Part shown: positions 34,868-41,993 of the stretch, in pieces
Position numbering within the stretch: the stretch's first letter is position 1
How the letters are laid out: each line of letters starts with the position of its first letter
NCBI GenBank assembly: GCA_001874305.1
Contig: MPCU01000003.1
Coordinates: 434,001-498,000 of the forward strand
Source of the DNA: Bacteriovorax sp. MedPE-SWde
GTDB lineage: Bacteria; Bdellovibrionota; Bacteriovoracia; Bacteriovoracales; Bacteriovoracaceae
DNA length: 64,000 bases
Direction of reading: 5' to 3'
Translations under genes and position numbers: made by a program
The notes under the pieces: generated by a model
What the model saw: only the letters and a program-made list of their open reading frames with translations
Database searches by the model: none
What the model was told of the DNA's origin: nothing

Positions 34868-35323
34868 CTAGTTAGTACAGCTTTTGCCATTATTTCCGTT
34901 ATTTCCTCTATTACAGTTGTTACCGTTATTACCGTTATTACCGTTATTCCTATGCAACGATGCTTGAACAAGTTTAATAATTTGACCATGATTTCCTGTG
35001 TAGGCGACTTCAATAACATCAACAGCGGTAGGAATATCCAAGGATACAGATACAACTCCATCAGTGTCTGAAATATACTGACCTATATGATTTGAAGCAA
35101 CAGTAGCATCATCATAGTAGAGATCTACAAGAGTATTAGGAGCGAGAGAGCTATCCTCATTCTCGATAACAATATCGTCCTCATACAGATAAGTGTTAAC
35201 GTCTGAGCTCCCTGTTGGACCATTTTCATGAGAAGTTTTTTTCACCTCTGGGTCTAATGTTCTTCCAACCTCCCCACAGCTCGATAAAGATATGCACATA
35301 AATAACAATACGAACAACTTCAT
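34868..35323 (-). CDS. Lipoprotein with Asn/Gly repeat tail
   Basis: A 151-aa protein with MKLFVLLFMCISLSSC (Cys16, LSSC lipobox). The central part (about 45-120) looks like a transthyretin/Ig-like beta domain (NTLVDLYYDDATVASN, VVSVSLDIPTAVDVIEV). The last 30 residues are low-complexity NNG repeats with two Cys, encoded by a 9-bp tandem repeat (about 34913-34945) that may vary in copy number. An AAGGAAGGTA ribosome site precedes the ATG. Function unknown. Confidence 0.72.
   Translation of the reverse strand: MKLFVLLFMCISLSSCGEVGRTLDPEVKKTSHENGPTGSSDVNTYLYEDDIVIENEDSSLAPNTLVDLYYDDATVASNHIGQYISDTDGVVSVSLDIPTAVDVIEVAYTGNHGQIIKLVQASLHRNNGNNGNNGNNCNRGNNGNNGKSCTN
34913..34945 (-). repeat. 9-bp tandem repeat (GTTATTACC-like)
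   Basis: Three to four adjacent copies of a GTTATTACC-type unit (coding Asn-Gly-Asn on the minus strand) make the C-terminal tail of the lipoprotein. Such repeats can expand or contract in frame. Confidence 0.75.
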
Positions 35324-35474
35324 AGTACCTTCCTTCGTTTGTATATTTATTAAGCTGCAAGTAGGAAACCAGTAATTCTTTCAAGCTTTCAATAGGTTAT
35401 ATAGGATTAGAAACCGACCTTGTATCAAATTGGTACGTAGTATAATCAATAGCTTAAAGATGTATATGAAGTGT

Positions 35475-35500
35475 TTGACGTTTTTCGTAAATTCCGTCAA
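35475..35500. promoter_or_regulatory. Inverted repeat TTGACG...CGTCAA upstream of paralogous pair
   Basis: A 6-bp inverted repeat with a 14-nt spacer lies 70 nt before ATG 35570, in the 246-bp gap between a divergent lipoprotein gene and the tandem paralogs. It could be an operator; TTGACG could also serve as a -35 box. No clear -10 box decides between these. Confidence 0.35.
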
Positions 35501-35569
35501 CGCTATGCTTTGTAAGGTGACTATCGGTCAGATATAACTTCTCCACAAAACTAATTGAGGAGAGACAAT

Positions 35570-36076
35570 ATGAAAACAATCTTACTAGCAGCACTATCAA
35601 TTATGATTACACTAGCACCAGTTCAAAAAGCACACGCAATTGCCGGAACAGTTATGGCCGTTGGTGGAGTAGCAGGAGCAGGCGCAGTAGCACTAACAGG
35701 TTTAGCATCTCCAATCATTGGAACGGTAATCGCAACATCAGCAGATAGCTATGATGAGTGGGCCGGTCTTGGTGGCTTCATGGTGGGAACAGTAATCGGA
35801 ATCCTACTTTTAGACGAACAACAAGGTTCAGTAACTTTCAATACAATCAACGAAGCAACATTCAAAAACTTAAAGATCACTAAGTCTGAAGCAGCAATCT
35901 ACAACTCTGAAGTAGAGGAAGCGAATATTCTTTTTGAAGAAGTAAGCTCTGAGCTATCAGCATACTCTACAGTAGAAGAGTCAAGAGCACTTTGGAGTGA
36001 CATGAAAGATTTCGTATCACCAGAAACTTTCAAAGTAATGAAGAGACTTACAGAAAAAACTAATTATAAGAACTAA
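35570..36076 (+). CDS. Exported Gly/Ala-rich protein, paralog A
   Basis: A 168-aa protein. ATG 35570 is preferred over an upstream in-frame start at 35555 because GAGGAGAG is well placed and a signal peptide starts here (MKTILLAALSIMITLAPVQKAHA). The mature part begins with a Gly/Ala/Val-rich double hydrophobic segment (about 24-85). A charged domain follows with the shared block YNSEVEEANILFEEV and SRALWSDMKDFVSPETFKVMK. It is a paralog of the next gene, of identical length. Possibly a small membrane-inserting envelope protein; no family recognised. Confidence 0.72.
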   Translation: MKTILLAALSIMITLAPVQKAHAIAGTVMAVGGVAGAGAVALTGLASPIIGTVIATSADSYDEWAGLGGFMVGTVIGILLLDEQQGSVTFNTINEATFKNLKITKSEAAIYNSEVEEANILFEEVSSELSAYSTVEESRALWSDMKDFVSPETFKVMKRLTEKTNYKN

Positions 36077-36094
36077 TTTTTAATGGAGAAATAT

Positions 36095-36601
36095 ATGAAG
36101 AAATTATTAGCAGCAGTATTTTCAATAATGTTAACAGTAGCACCAGCACAAAAGTCAGAAGCAGCAGTAGCTGCAGTTATGGCAATGACTGGAGCAGGAG
36201 CAGCAGGGTCTGTAGCAATAGCTGGACTTGCCTCTCCATTTGTAGGCTCAATTGGATATGGAATCGCAGGTTCTGGAGATGATATGAGCCAAGGAATTGG
36301 TATTATCGTTGGAGCTTATATTGGTATTCTTGTCGGAGCTGTTCTTTTAGATGAAGAGAGCGGAGACATTCAATTCAATGAAATTGACTCTTCTGTAGCT
36401 GCACAATTGAATATCTCAAAAAGTGATATCGCTACTTATAACTCAGAAGTTGAAGAGGCCAACATCGTATTTGAAGAGGTAAGAGCTAACTTATCTGGAG
36501 AGTCTTCAGTAGAAGAATCTAGAGCAGTATGGAGTGATATGAAAGAATTCGTATCTCCAGCAACTTTCAAAGTAATGCAAAAGCTAGCAACGCAAGAGTA
36601 A
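36095..36601 (+). CDS. Exported Gly/Ala-rich protein, paralog B
   Basis: A 168-aa paralog of the upstream gene, 18 nt away. ATG 36095 has GGAG 6 nt before it and begins MKKLLAAVFSIMLTVAPAQKSEA, a signal peptide; ATG 36083 is unsupported. The hydrophobic Gly/Ala-rich middle and the C-terminal block (YNSEVEEANIVFEEV, SRAVWSDMKEFVSPATFKVMQ) match paralog A closely, while the middle has diverged. This is a recent tandem duplication. Function unknown. Confidence 0.72.
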   Translation: MKKLLAAVFSIMLTVAPAQKSEAAVAAVMAMTGAGAAGSVAIAGLASPFVGSIGYGIAGSGDDMSQGIGIIVGAYIGILVGAVLLDEESGDIQFNEIDSSVAAQLNISKSDIATYNSEVEEANIVFEEVRANLSGESSVEESRAVWSDMKEFVSPATFKVMQKLATQE

Positions 36602-36612
36602 TAGTCAAAAAA

Positions 36613-36632
36613 GGGCGGTATCTCTACCGCCC
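36613..36632. terminator. Strong GC hairpin after paralog B
   Basis: A perfect 8-bp stem GGGCGGTA/TACCGCCC with a TCTC loop lies 12 nt after the stop. The A-run is on the 5' side, so as an intrinsic terminator it reads better on the minus strand; on the plus strand it may act as a 3' stabiliser. Confidence 0.6.
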
Positions 36633-36755
36633 TCCAACACAAAGCTTTCCATAAATGACATGATATGATATCTATATAGAACGGTTTTCAAAGACCGTAG
36701 CTCTTTAAAATTCAATACAATAGGAACACCTATTTATTGAGTCGATAAATTCGCT

Positions 36756-37124
36756 GGGGGTGCCCTGGTTTCGACGAGATAGCAGACGGGTTTCCGGGCG
36801 TGTCCAGGTTGGTCTCCAAGGTCCTGGTTAAAAGGAGTCCAAATCTTAATTGCAGATGATTTCGCAATGCCAATGGCTGCCTAATAATTTAGGAATAGTC
36901 TTGTGAGGCGCTACTGCCAAGAAACAGAATGTAGCAACGCAGTTTGAGTAGGCTGTTTAACTCTGCTCTGAGGTTGTCGGTTCACCTCGTAATAACACAC
37001 CGAGGTTCGTTAGGTTCACGTAACCTAAACAGCCTTGTCTTCTGGCGATAAATGAAGACTACACACGTAGGCCGCACTTCAGACGTTGTTTCGGACGTGG
37101 GTTCGATTCCCACCACCTCCACCA
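36756..37124 (+). ncRNA. ssrA: tmRNA (SsrA), one-piece
   Basis: A 369-nt transfer-messenger RNA that rescues stalled ribosomes. The 5' acceptor strand GGGGGTG pairs with CACCTCC, followed by the encoded ACCA at 37121-37124. The tRNA-like 3' end has the T-arm GTGGGTTCGATTCCCAC. The tag frame begins GCA GAT GAT TTC and reads ADDFAMPMAA before two stop codons (TAATAA), with the hydrophobic -AA end needed for proteolysis. Pairing of GACGGG/CCCGTC-type pseudoknot regions is not traced base by base. Accessory genes start just after it, consistent with ssrA being a common integration site. Confidence 0.95.
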
Positions 37125-37136
37125 AAAGATTACTTA

Positions 37137-37163
37137 AAAAGCTCCATCCTAGGAGCTTTTTTT
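37137..37163 (+). terminator. Terminator of tmRNA
   Basis: The stem AAAGCTCC/GGAGCTTT with a short ATCCTA loop, followed by a run of T, lies 12 nt after the tmRNA 3' end. Confidence 0.88.
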
Positions 37164-37228
37164 ATACCAATAAAATTAAATAGTTAACTAACCGAGTTTC
37201 CTCTAGGTCGTCTTCATTATCATTCTAA

Positions 37229-37247
37229 ATCACAGTAAATCACGTGA
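37229..37247. repeat. 19-bp direct repeat, left copy
   Basis: ATCACAGTAAATCACGTGA occurs here and again, with one mismatch (A to G), at 52548-52566. The two copies flank the Druantia-like and RES genes. The element may mark an attachment or recombination site of the island; alternatively it is a shared fragment of a decayed gene. Confidence 0.55.
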
Positions 37248-37308
37248 GTCGTAGTCAATTTGTAGTGGATGCTCATTTTGATGACTCACATTTTTAATGA
37301 TGACTACG
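37244..37308. promoter_or_regulatory. Inverted repeats upstream of XRE regulator
   Basis: GTGAGTC (37244-37250) is inverted as GACTCAC (37283-37289), and CGTAGTCA (37250-37257) is inverted as TGACTACG (37301-37308). These overlapping inverted repeats lie within 100 bp of the XRE gene start and are a candidate autoregulatory operator. Confidence 0.45.
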
Positions 37309-37336
37309 CACCGTAGGCCACTTAGAGGAGAGTAAA

Positions 37337-37690
37337 ATGAAGAGGAAGTTTAGATACAGAAGGACAGAAGAAATAAAGATTACTAATGAAGCTAGATTAT
37401 TGAGACAGTTGAGATTGAATGCTGGTTTATCTATTCGAGAAACAGGTAGAAGGTTAGGGAAGTCGGAGACGTATATTAGACATATTGAAAATGGAAGAAT
37501 GGATGTTCCAGTAAAGGAGGATGTGAAAAAGATACTAGAGGTATACGGAGTAAGTTGGAGAGTTTATTCAAGCAAGACAAAACATGAGGTGGAGCTTGAT
37601 TCAGTAATTCACTTAAAACACATTATTAGTAATTTAAGTCAATCAGAAGCTAAGATGGTTTTAAAGTTTATTCATTCAATTAAGTCCTAA
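37337..37690 (+). CDS. XRE-family helix-turn-helix regulator
   Basis: A 117-aa DNA-binding protein. The helix-turn-helix covers residues about 21-70: ARLLRQLRLNAGLSIRETGRRLGKSETYIRHIENGR, a typical Cro/CI-like pattern. The C-terminal 45 residues may dimerise. AGAGGAG precedes the ATG. It leads the accessory island and is a candidate regulator of the Druantia-like operon; inverted repeats in its own upstream region support autoregulation. Confidence 0.88.
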   Translation: MKRKFRYRRTEEIKITNEARLLRQLRLNAGLSIRETGRRLGKSETYIRHIENGRMDVPVKEDVKKILEVYGVSWRVYSSKTKHEVELDSVIHLKHIISNLSQSEAKMVLKFIHSIKS

Positions 37691-37858
37691 AAAATTGTTA
37701 AGAAATTTTTTATTTTAAAATAAAAATCAGTAAACCGTATTCCATACGACCTGTCTAATTGGATTAGACGTAATTACGTCAAATTTTCCGAATATCTACA
37801 TATAAATGTCAATACAAGTGTATAGACATTAAGGAGAGGTTCAAATAAAATATATAAA

Positions 37859-38032
37859 ATGAAAAAAATTAAAATAAAAATTAAAAACAATCTTGGAAGA
37901 GAGAAATCGGCAAATTTAAACATTCGAATTGAAGAAGGTTTGTTAGATGACTTTAGGGTTGTTTGTTCTGAGGTTTTGGAAATGTCTCAAGGAGAGGCAG
38001 TTAGAGAAGCCATAAGACAGATTGTAAAGTAA
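37859..38032 (+). CDS. Small ribbon-helix-helix (CopG-like) protein
   Basis: A 57-aa basic protein starting MKKIKIKIKNNLGREKSANL. The strand-helix-helix order fits a ribbon-helix-helix fold: ANLNIRIEEGLLDDFRVVCSE, then SQGEAVREAIRQIVK. The best ribosome site (AAGGAGAGG, 37831-37839) is about 20 nt from the ATG, so a non-ATG start further upstream (e.g. ATA at 37850) cannot be excluded. It lies 25 nt before the methyltransferase gene and may repress the defence operon. Confidence 0.6.
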   Translation: MKKIKIKIKNNLGREKSANLNIRIEEGLLDDFRVVCSEVLEMSQGEAVREAIRQIVK

Positions 38033-38057
38033 AACAAAAAGGATTAGGTTCAAGTTT

Positions 38058-39203
38058 ATGACAAGGAAGTTGAAGTATTTAAGTTTATTTTCAGGACTAG
38101 GTGGCCTAGATTATGGATTGGAAAAAGCAGGGTACAATAATCTTGGATGCATAGAGTTTGATAAAGATTCTTGTGAAATGTTAAGACAGAATAGGCACTG
38201 GCAAGTCTTTGAAGGAGATATTAGAGATCTAAATATTTCAACAATTAAATCCAAAATAGGATTGAAAAAAGGAGAGCTTGATTTATTAGTAGGAGGCCCT
38301 CCTTGTCAGAGTTATTCAAAGTCAAGCTTTTGGAATGAAAGTACAAAAAGAGGTTATAAAGATAGCCGAGGTAAGTTGATCGATCATTATCTGAAATATG
38401 TAGAAGAATTTTTACCGAAAACATTCTTAATTGAAAATGTTCCAGGCTTTTGTTACTCAAAGCAAAATGGTGGAATGAAGACTATATTTAAGTTTTTGAA
38501 GTACTTAAAAAACTCCTTTGGCGTAGAGTACAAAATAGATTATAAAGTTTTGAATTGCATGGATTATGGAGTTCCACAGAAACGTGAAAGATTTTTCTTA
38601 GTAGGTAATAGAGTAAATAAAGACTTTTCATTTCCAGAGCCTTCACATGGAGACATTAGTTTAGGATTGCTACCATATAAAACAACAACTGATGCGTTTA
38701 AAAATATTCCTGATGACCACTTTAGGGATGAGGAATTAGCCGTAGGAGGAAAGTGGGCAGAGCTTTTACCATGTATTCCTGCTGGAGCTAACTATCAATA
38801 TTTTACCGAAAAAGGGGAGGGCAGAGATATTTTTGCTTACCGATCAAGGTACTGGACTTTTTTGCTTAAGCTAAGTCCTCGAGAGCCAAGTTGGACAATT
38901 CAGGCAAGTCCTGGTTCTTCAACAGGTCCTTTTCATTGGAAAAATAGAAAGCTCTCAAGTCGCGAGCTAGCCCGAATCCAAACTTTGCCTGATAGTATGA
39001 AGTTAATAGGTAGTAAAACTGCTCTGCAGAGGATGATTGGAAATGCAGTTCCATCACTAATAGGTGAGATTTTAGGAAGGGAGATTAGGAGCCAAATTTT
39101 CTCTCATCGTAGATATGATAAATACTCTTTGATGCCTGATATATCGAGTAAGGTATATCGTCCAAGAGTGATAAGAAATGTACCCCAGGCGTATCTAAGT
39201 TAA
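38058..39203 (+). CDS. druM: DNA (cytosine-5) methyltransferase, Druantia DruM-like
   Basis: A 381-aa C5 methyltransferase with motif I (SLFSGLGGLDYGLEKAGY, 9-26), motif IV catalytic GGPPCQSYSK (about 79-88, Cys83), motif VI IENVPGF, motif VIII QKRERFFLVG and motif X MIGNAVPSLIGEILGR near the C-terminus. It methylates cytosine at C5 using AdoMet. The target recognition region (about 200-290) is unassigned. Followed by two unknown proteins and a giant DUF1998-type helicase, it fits the methyltransferase of a type II Druantia system, presumably marking self DNA. Confidence 0.88.
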   Translation: MTRKLKYLSLFSGLGGLDYGLEKAGYNNLGCIEFDKDSCEMLRQNRHWQVFEGDIRDLNISTIKSKIGLKKGELDLLVGGPPCQSYSKSSFWNESTKRGYKDSRGKLIDHYLKYVEEFLPKTFLIENVPGFCYSKQNGGMKTIFKFLKYLKNSFGVEYKIDYKVLNCMDYGVPQKRERFFLVGNRVNKDFSFPEPSHGDISLGLLPYKTTTDAFKNIPDDHFRDEELAVGGKWAELLPCIPAGANYQYFTEKGEGRDIFAYRSRYWTFLLKLSPREPSWTIQASPGSSTGPFHWKNRKLSSRELARIQTLPDSMKLIGSKTALQRMIGNAVPSLIGEILGREIRSQIFSHRRYDKYSLMPDISSKVYRPRVIRNVPQAYLS

Positions 39204-39258
39204 GAATTCTTGACTCATGTACTTCATACTAATTCCGATATGTTAGTTGAGGTATTTC

Positions 39259-41172
39259 ATGAAATTAATTGATTTAATAACTAGCAGCAGAATTTCTGAT
39301 GATGAAGCGAATCGCATTCTTAATAAAATGAGAGAGGATGATGAGTTTTATCAATCACTAAAAAAACACTCTAAATATGCTTACGATAAGATATACAAAA
39401 GACTTTCAAATACCGCGGTTAAAAAGAAGTATAACAAAAAAAGAATGAATAGATTTATCGAAGACTACTTAAAAGACTTAAAAATTGTAGGAAGGCATGA
39501 TTCTAGATACTTGTCGGCATATAGAAATCTTCCCATTTTTATAGCTAAGAATGGTTTTATTGGAAATGCTTATCGAGACTTATATACTTTTCTAGTAATG
39601 GGACTTGTTGGTGAAAATGACAGTTATAGAAAACTTTTGGAAACTGTTGAAGTTGAAAAGGTTGGGGTAAAAGAATGTAAGGACGGTAATGAGTACCCCA
39701 CGATAAGTCTCTTTAGGTCTATCTTGAAAGAAGCAGGAAACTTTGGTTTAGGTACTAAAGATATCTTATATATATATGAGGTTATACATTTTGAAAGAAT
39801 GACTGCTGAAGAAGAAAATGAAGTCTTTCATGAGGAGCTTGTGGGTAAACAAAATAGGAACTCTCGGGAAAGCTCAAGCAATACTACTAAAGAGCTTATC
39901 AGCCAGGTTGAAAGTAAAATTGATAAAGTGCTTAAGGAACAAAATGTAAAACTAAAAGATATTAAATCAGATATAAAAAGTTTAAGTTATAAAGAAAGAG
40001 ATTTAGAAAAAAATAGTAATACACTTTTACAAGTAATTGACTCTTTAAAAGATGATATCAAAAAAACAGTGTCATTGGATGATATCGGAAAAATAAAACA
40101 AGATGTGAAATCTTGGGAAGATAAGATTCGCTCCTTGGAGCACAAGATGAAAAAAGAGATCTCTAGATTAGAGAAGGAGTTTAAATCAATAATATCCTCC
40201 GAGAAAAGTGTTGCTGAAGAAAGATTCTTGCAAAGCACAATTGAACATCAAAAAATCATAGATTCTAGAATTAGAGAAATCGTCGAGGATGAAAAAAGAA
40301 AATTTTACGAAATAGACTTTAGGCCAGTTTGGCTTGAGAAAGTTGAGGGGAAAAGGGAAAATATAGGGCAAGAAATAGTTTTTCTTTCAGCTTGGAAAGC
40401 TTACTTGTCTTCAAAGTATGAAATTTATCTAACTGATGAGCAACTTGTTGTTGCACACTGTATACTTAAGACATTTAGCTGTTCAATATTCAATGAGGAG
40501 AAAATCTTGCAGTCTTGGCTTGAACTGCTTGATGTAGAGGAGAATACATTTATAGAGTCAGCGAATCCCTTGTGGACTAGGAGGTTGGATTGGATTGGAT
40601 TATCAACTCACCTCGAGGATCAGTCTCTCCCAAGGAGATTTGGTATTATGAGAGATTTCGACACCGCAATAGTAGGGGCTTACCTAGTTCCTCAGTTGGC
40701 AAAATGGAATAAAAGTTCCATACAAGAGAGAATACATTTATATCTAGTTCCCGCTGGGAATAGTTTGGATAAACTCGACAGTACAGAAGTCGCACATCTT
40801 GCACCTGAATACGACATGAGTATTGCAGGAAGTTGTTCTCTCGAGAAAAACATTCCTACAAATCAGTTTCAATTTAATAAGTATATACCAAGAGTTCAAG
40901 AGAAAAACTTGAAAAGTTGGATTGTAAGACAGCCTGAAATTCTATTTAGAGAAGAATTAATTGTTGTTCCATCAAAAAGCTTTCAGATAGATATTCCTTT
41001 TGAACTCTTAGATAGCTTTAATTCTTTATATCCAAATCTAGATGTTTACTTAACTGAACAGTCTGCAAAAAGTGTTGCTTTAAAGCTTACGATTGGAGGC
41101 TACCTTTCTAAGAGATATGGTGAAGAAGTTGCTGACTCATACGTTGACTTTGTTATGGGGTACTTCGTATGA
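39259..41172 (+). CDS. Coiled-coil protein, putative DruF
   Basis: A 637-aa cytosolic protein; ATG 39259 with TGAGGT upstream is preferred over TTG 39247. The N-terminal 190 residues are helical and basic. Residues about 205-345 form a long charged coiled coil (e.g. SQVESKIDKVLKEQNVKLKDI, RSLEHKMKKEISRLEKEFKS). The C-terminal 280 residues are a mixed globular domain with no recognised motif. Its position between the methyltransferase and a 274-aa gene before the helicase matches DruF of type II Druantia; that name rests on gene order. Confidence 0.6.
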   Translation: MKLIDLITSSRISDDEANRILNKMREDDEFYQSLKKHSKYAYDKIYKRLSNTAVKKKYNKKRMNRFIEDYLKDLKIVGRHDSRYLSAYRNLPIFIAKNGFIGNAYRDLYTFLVMGLVGENDSYRKLLETVEVEKVGVKECKDGNEYPTISLFRSILKEAGNFGLGTKDILYIYEVIHFERMTAEEENEVFHEELVGKQNRNSRESSSNTTKELISQVESKIDKVLKEQNVKLKDIKSDIKSLSYKERDLEKNSNTLLQVIDSLKDDIKKTVSLDDIGKIKQDVKSWEDKIRSLEHKMKKEISRLEKEFKSIISSEKSVAEERFLQSTIEHQKIIDSRIREIVEDEKRKFYEIDFRPVWLEKVEGKRENIGQEIVFLSAWKAYLSSKYEIYLTDEQLVVAHCILKTFSCSIFNEEKILQSWLELLDVEENTFIESANPLWTRRLDWIGLSTHLEDQSLPRRFGIMRDFDTAIVGAYLVPQLAKWNKSSIQERIHLYLVPAGNSLDKLDSTEVAHLAPEYDMSIAGSCSLEKNIPTNQFQFNKYIPRVQEKNLKSWIVRQPEILFREELIVVPSKSFQIDIPFELLDSFNSLYPNLDVYLTEQSAKSVALKLTIGGYLSKRYGEEVADSYVDFVMGYFV

Positions 41173-41993
41173 CGCCTGAAAAGTTGTTTAAATGTGTATT
41201 AGACCAGTTAGAATTCTATGTCGATGGTTCATTAGAGAAATTCTCAGATGTTTTTGAAAAAGCTTGTCGCTTGTGTAGGGTAGAGGTCGACCAGGGCTAT
41301 ATGTCGTACATATATTTTGATTTCTTAATCATGATTGGTGTAATTGAGAAGTACCAAAGGTCTGGAAGGCATAGATGGAGATTTAACTCAATTATAGAGT
41401 CTAATGAAAATGTAATTAATACTGAGTTCGAGTCTAATCATGGCTTTGAGTTGTTTCCATCTAGAGAGTTTGTATCAGAGTTTATCGGGGATACTAGTCA
41501 TTGGCTAGATGTCGTAGTTTCAAATGAATTTGATGTAAGTACTGTTTGTAATTATTTAACAAGGCAATTAAGGTCTGAAAATCTGGAAGTTAAATACTCT
41601 CAAAAATTTAATTTCGAAAAAAACCAATGGAGTGGAGAGGAATTTTCTTATGATAAGTATGGTTTGTACCTCTTGGGCTTTCATAAGTTCCAAAGAACTC
41701 CAACAATCGTAAGCAAAGGTGTTTGCTTGAGTGTGTTTGACCTAGACTATAGCTTTTTATTTTATTTTTTAATAAATAAAGACTTTAGCCTGTTTGAACC
41801 AACCGAAGGAATTATAGTTATCCCTTGGAAAATAAAACTTCCTACCATAGTAAAAAGAATACTTTTCATCAACTCTTCTGTCGTTAGCTATCAATACGAA
41901 GGCGTAAAATTCACCTTAAATCAAAATGACAGATATTTAGAGATAATGAAAAAAATTGAAACATTGGAAATCGATTGGAAGGACATCGCATGA
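41169..41993 (+). CDS. Hypothetical protein, putative DruG
   Basis: A 274-aa protein whose ATG overlaps the upstream TGA and whose TGA overlaps the helicase ATG (ATGA both sides), implying strict co-translation. The N-terminal 75 residues (CRVEVDQGYMSYIYFDFLIMIGVIEKY, RHRWRF) look like a winged-helix-type domain; the rest is beta-rich. No catalytic motif is visible. It fits DruG of type II Druantia by position only. Confidence 0.55.
   Translation: MTPEKLFKCVLDQLEFYVDGSLEKFSDVFEKACRLCRVEVDQGYMSYIYFDFLIMIGVIEKYQRSGRHRWRFNSIIESNENVINTEFESNHGFELFPSREFVSEFIGDTSHWLDVVVSNEFDVSTVCNYLTRQLRSENLEVKYSQKFNFEKNQWSGEEFSYDKYGLYLLGFHKFQRTPTIVSKGVCLSVFDLDYSFLFYFLINKDFSLFEPTEGIIVIPWKIKLPTIVKRILFINSSVVSYQYEGVKFTLNQNDRYLEIMKKIETLEIDWKDIA

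Noticed and set aside
36600-36640. JUMPstart/ops element (GGCGGTAG)
   Set aside because: The near match GGCGGTAT is part of a perfect hairpin after the paralog pair and not upstream of a polysaccharide operon.
39987-40371. Minus-strand frames inside the 637-aa coiled-coil gene
   Set aside because: They arise from the A/G-rich coiled-coil codons read in reverse and lack any support.
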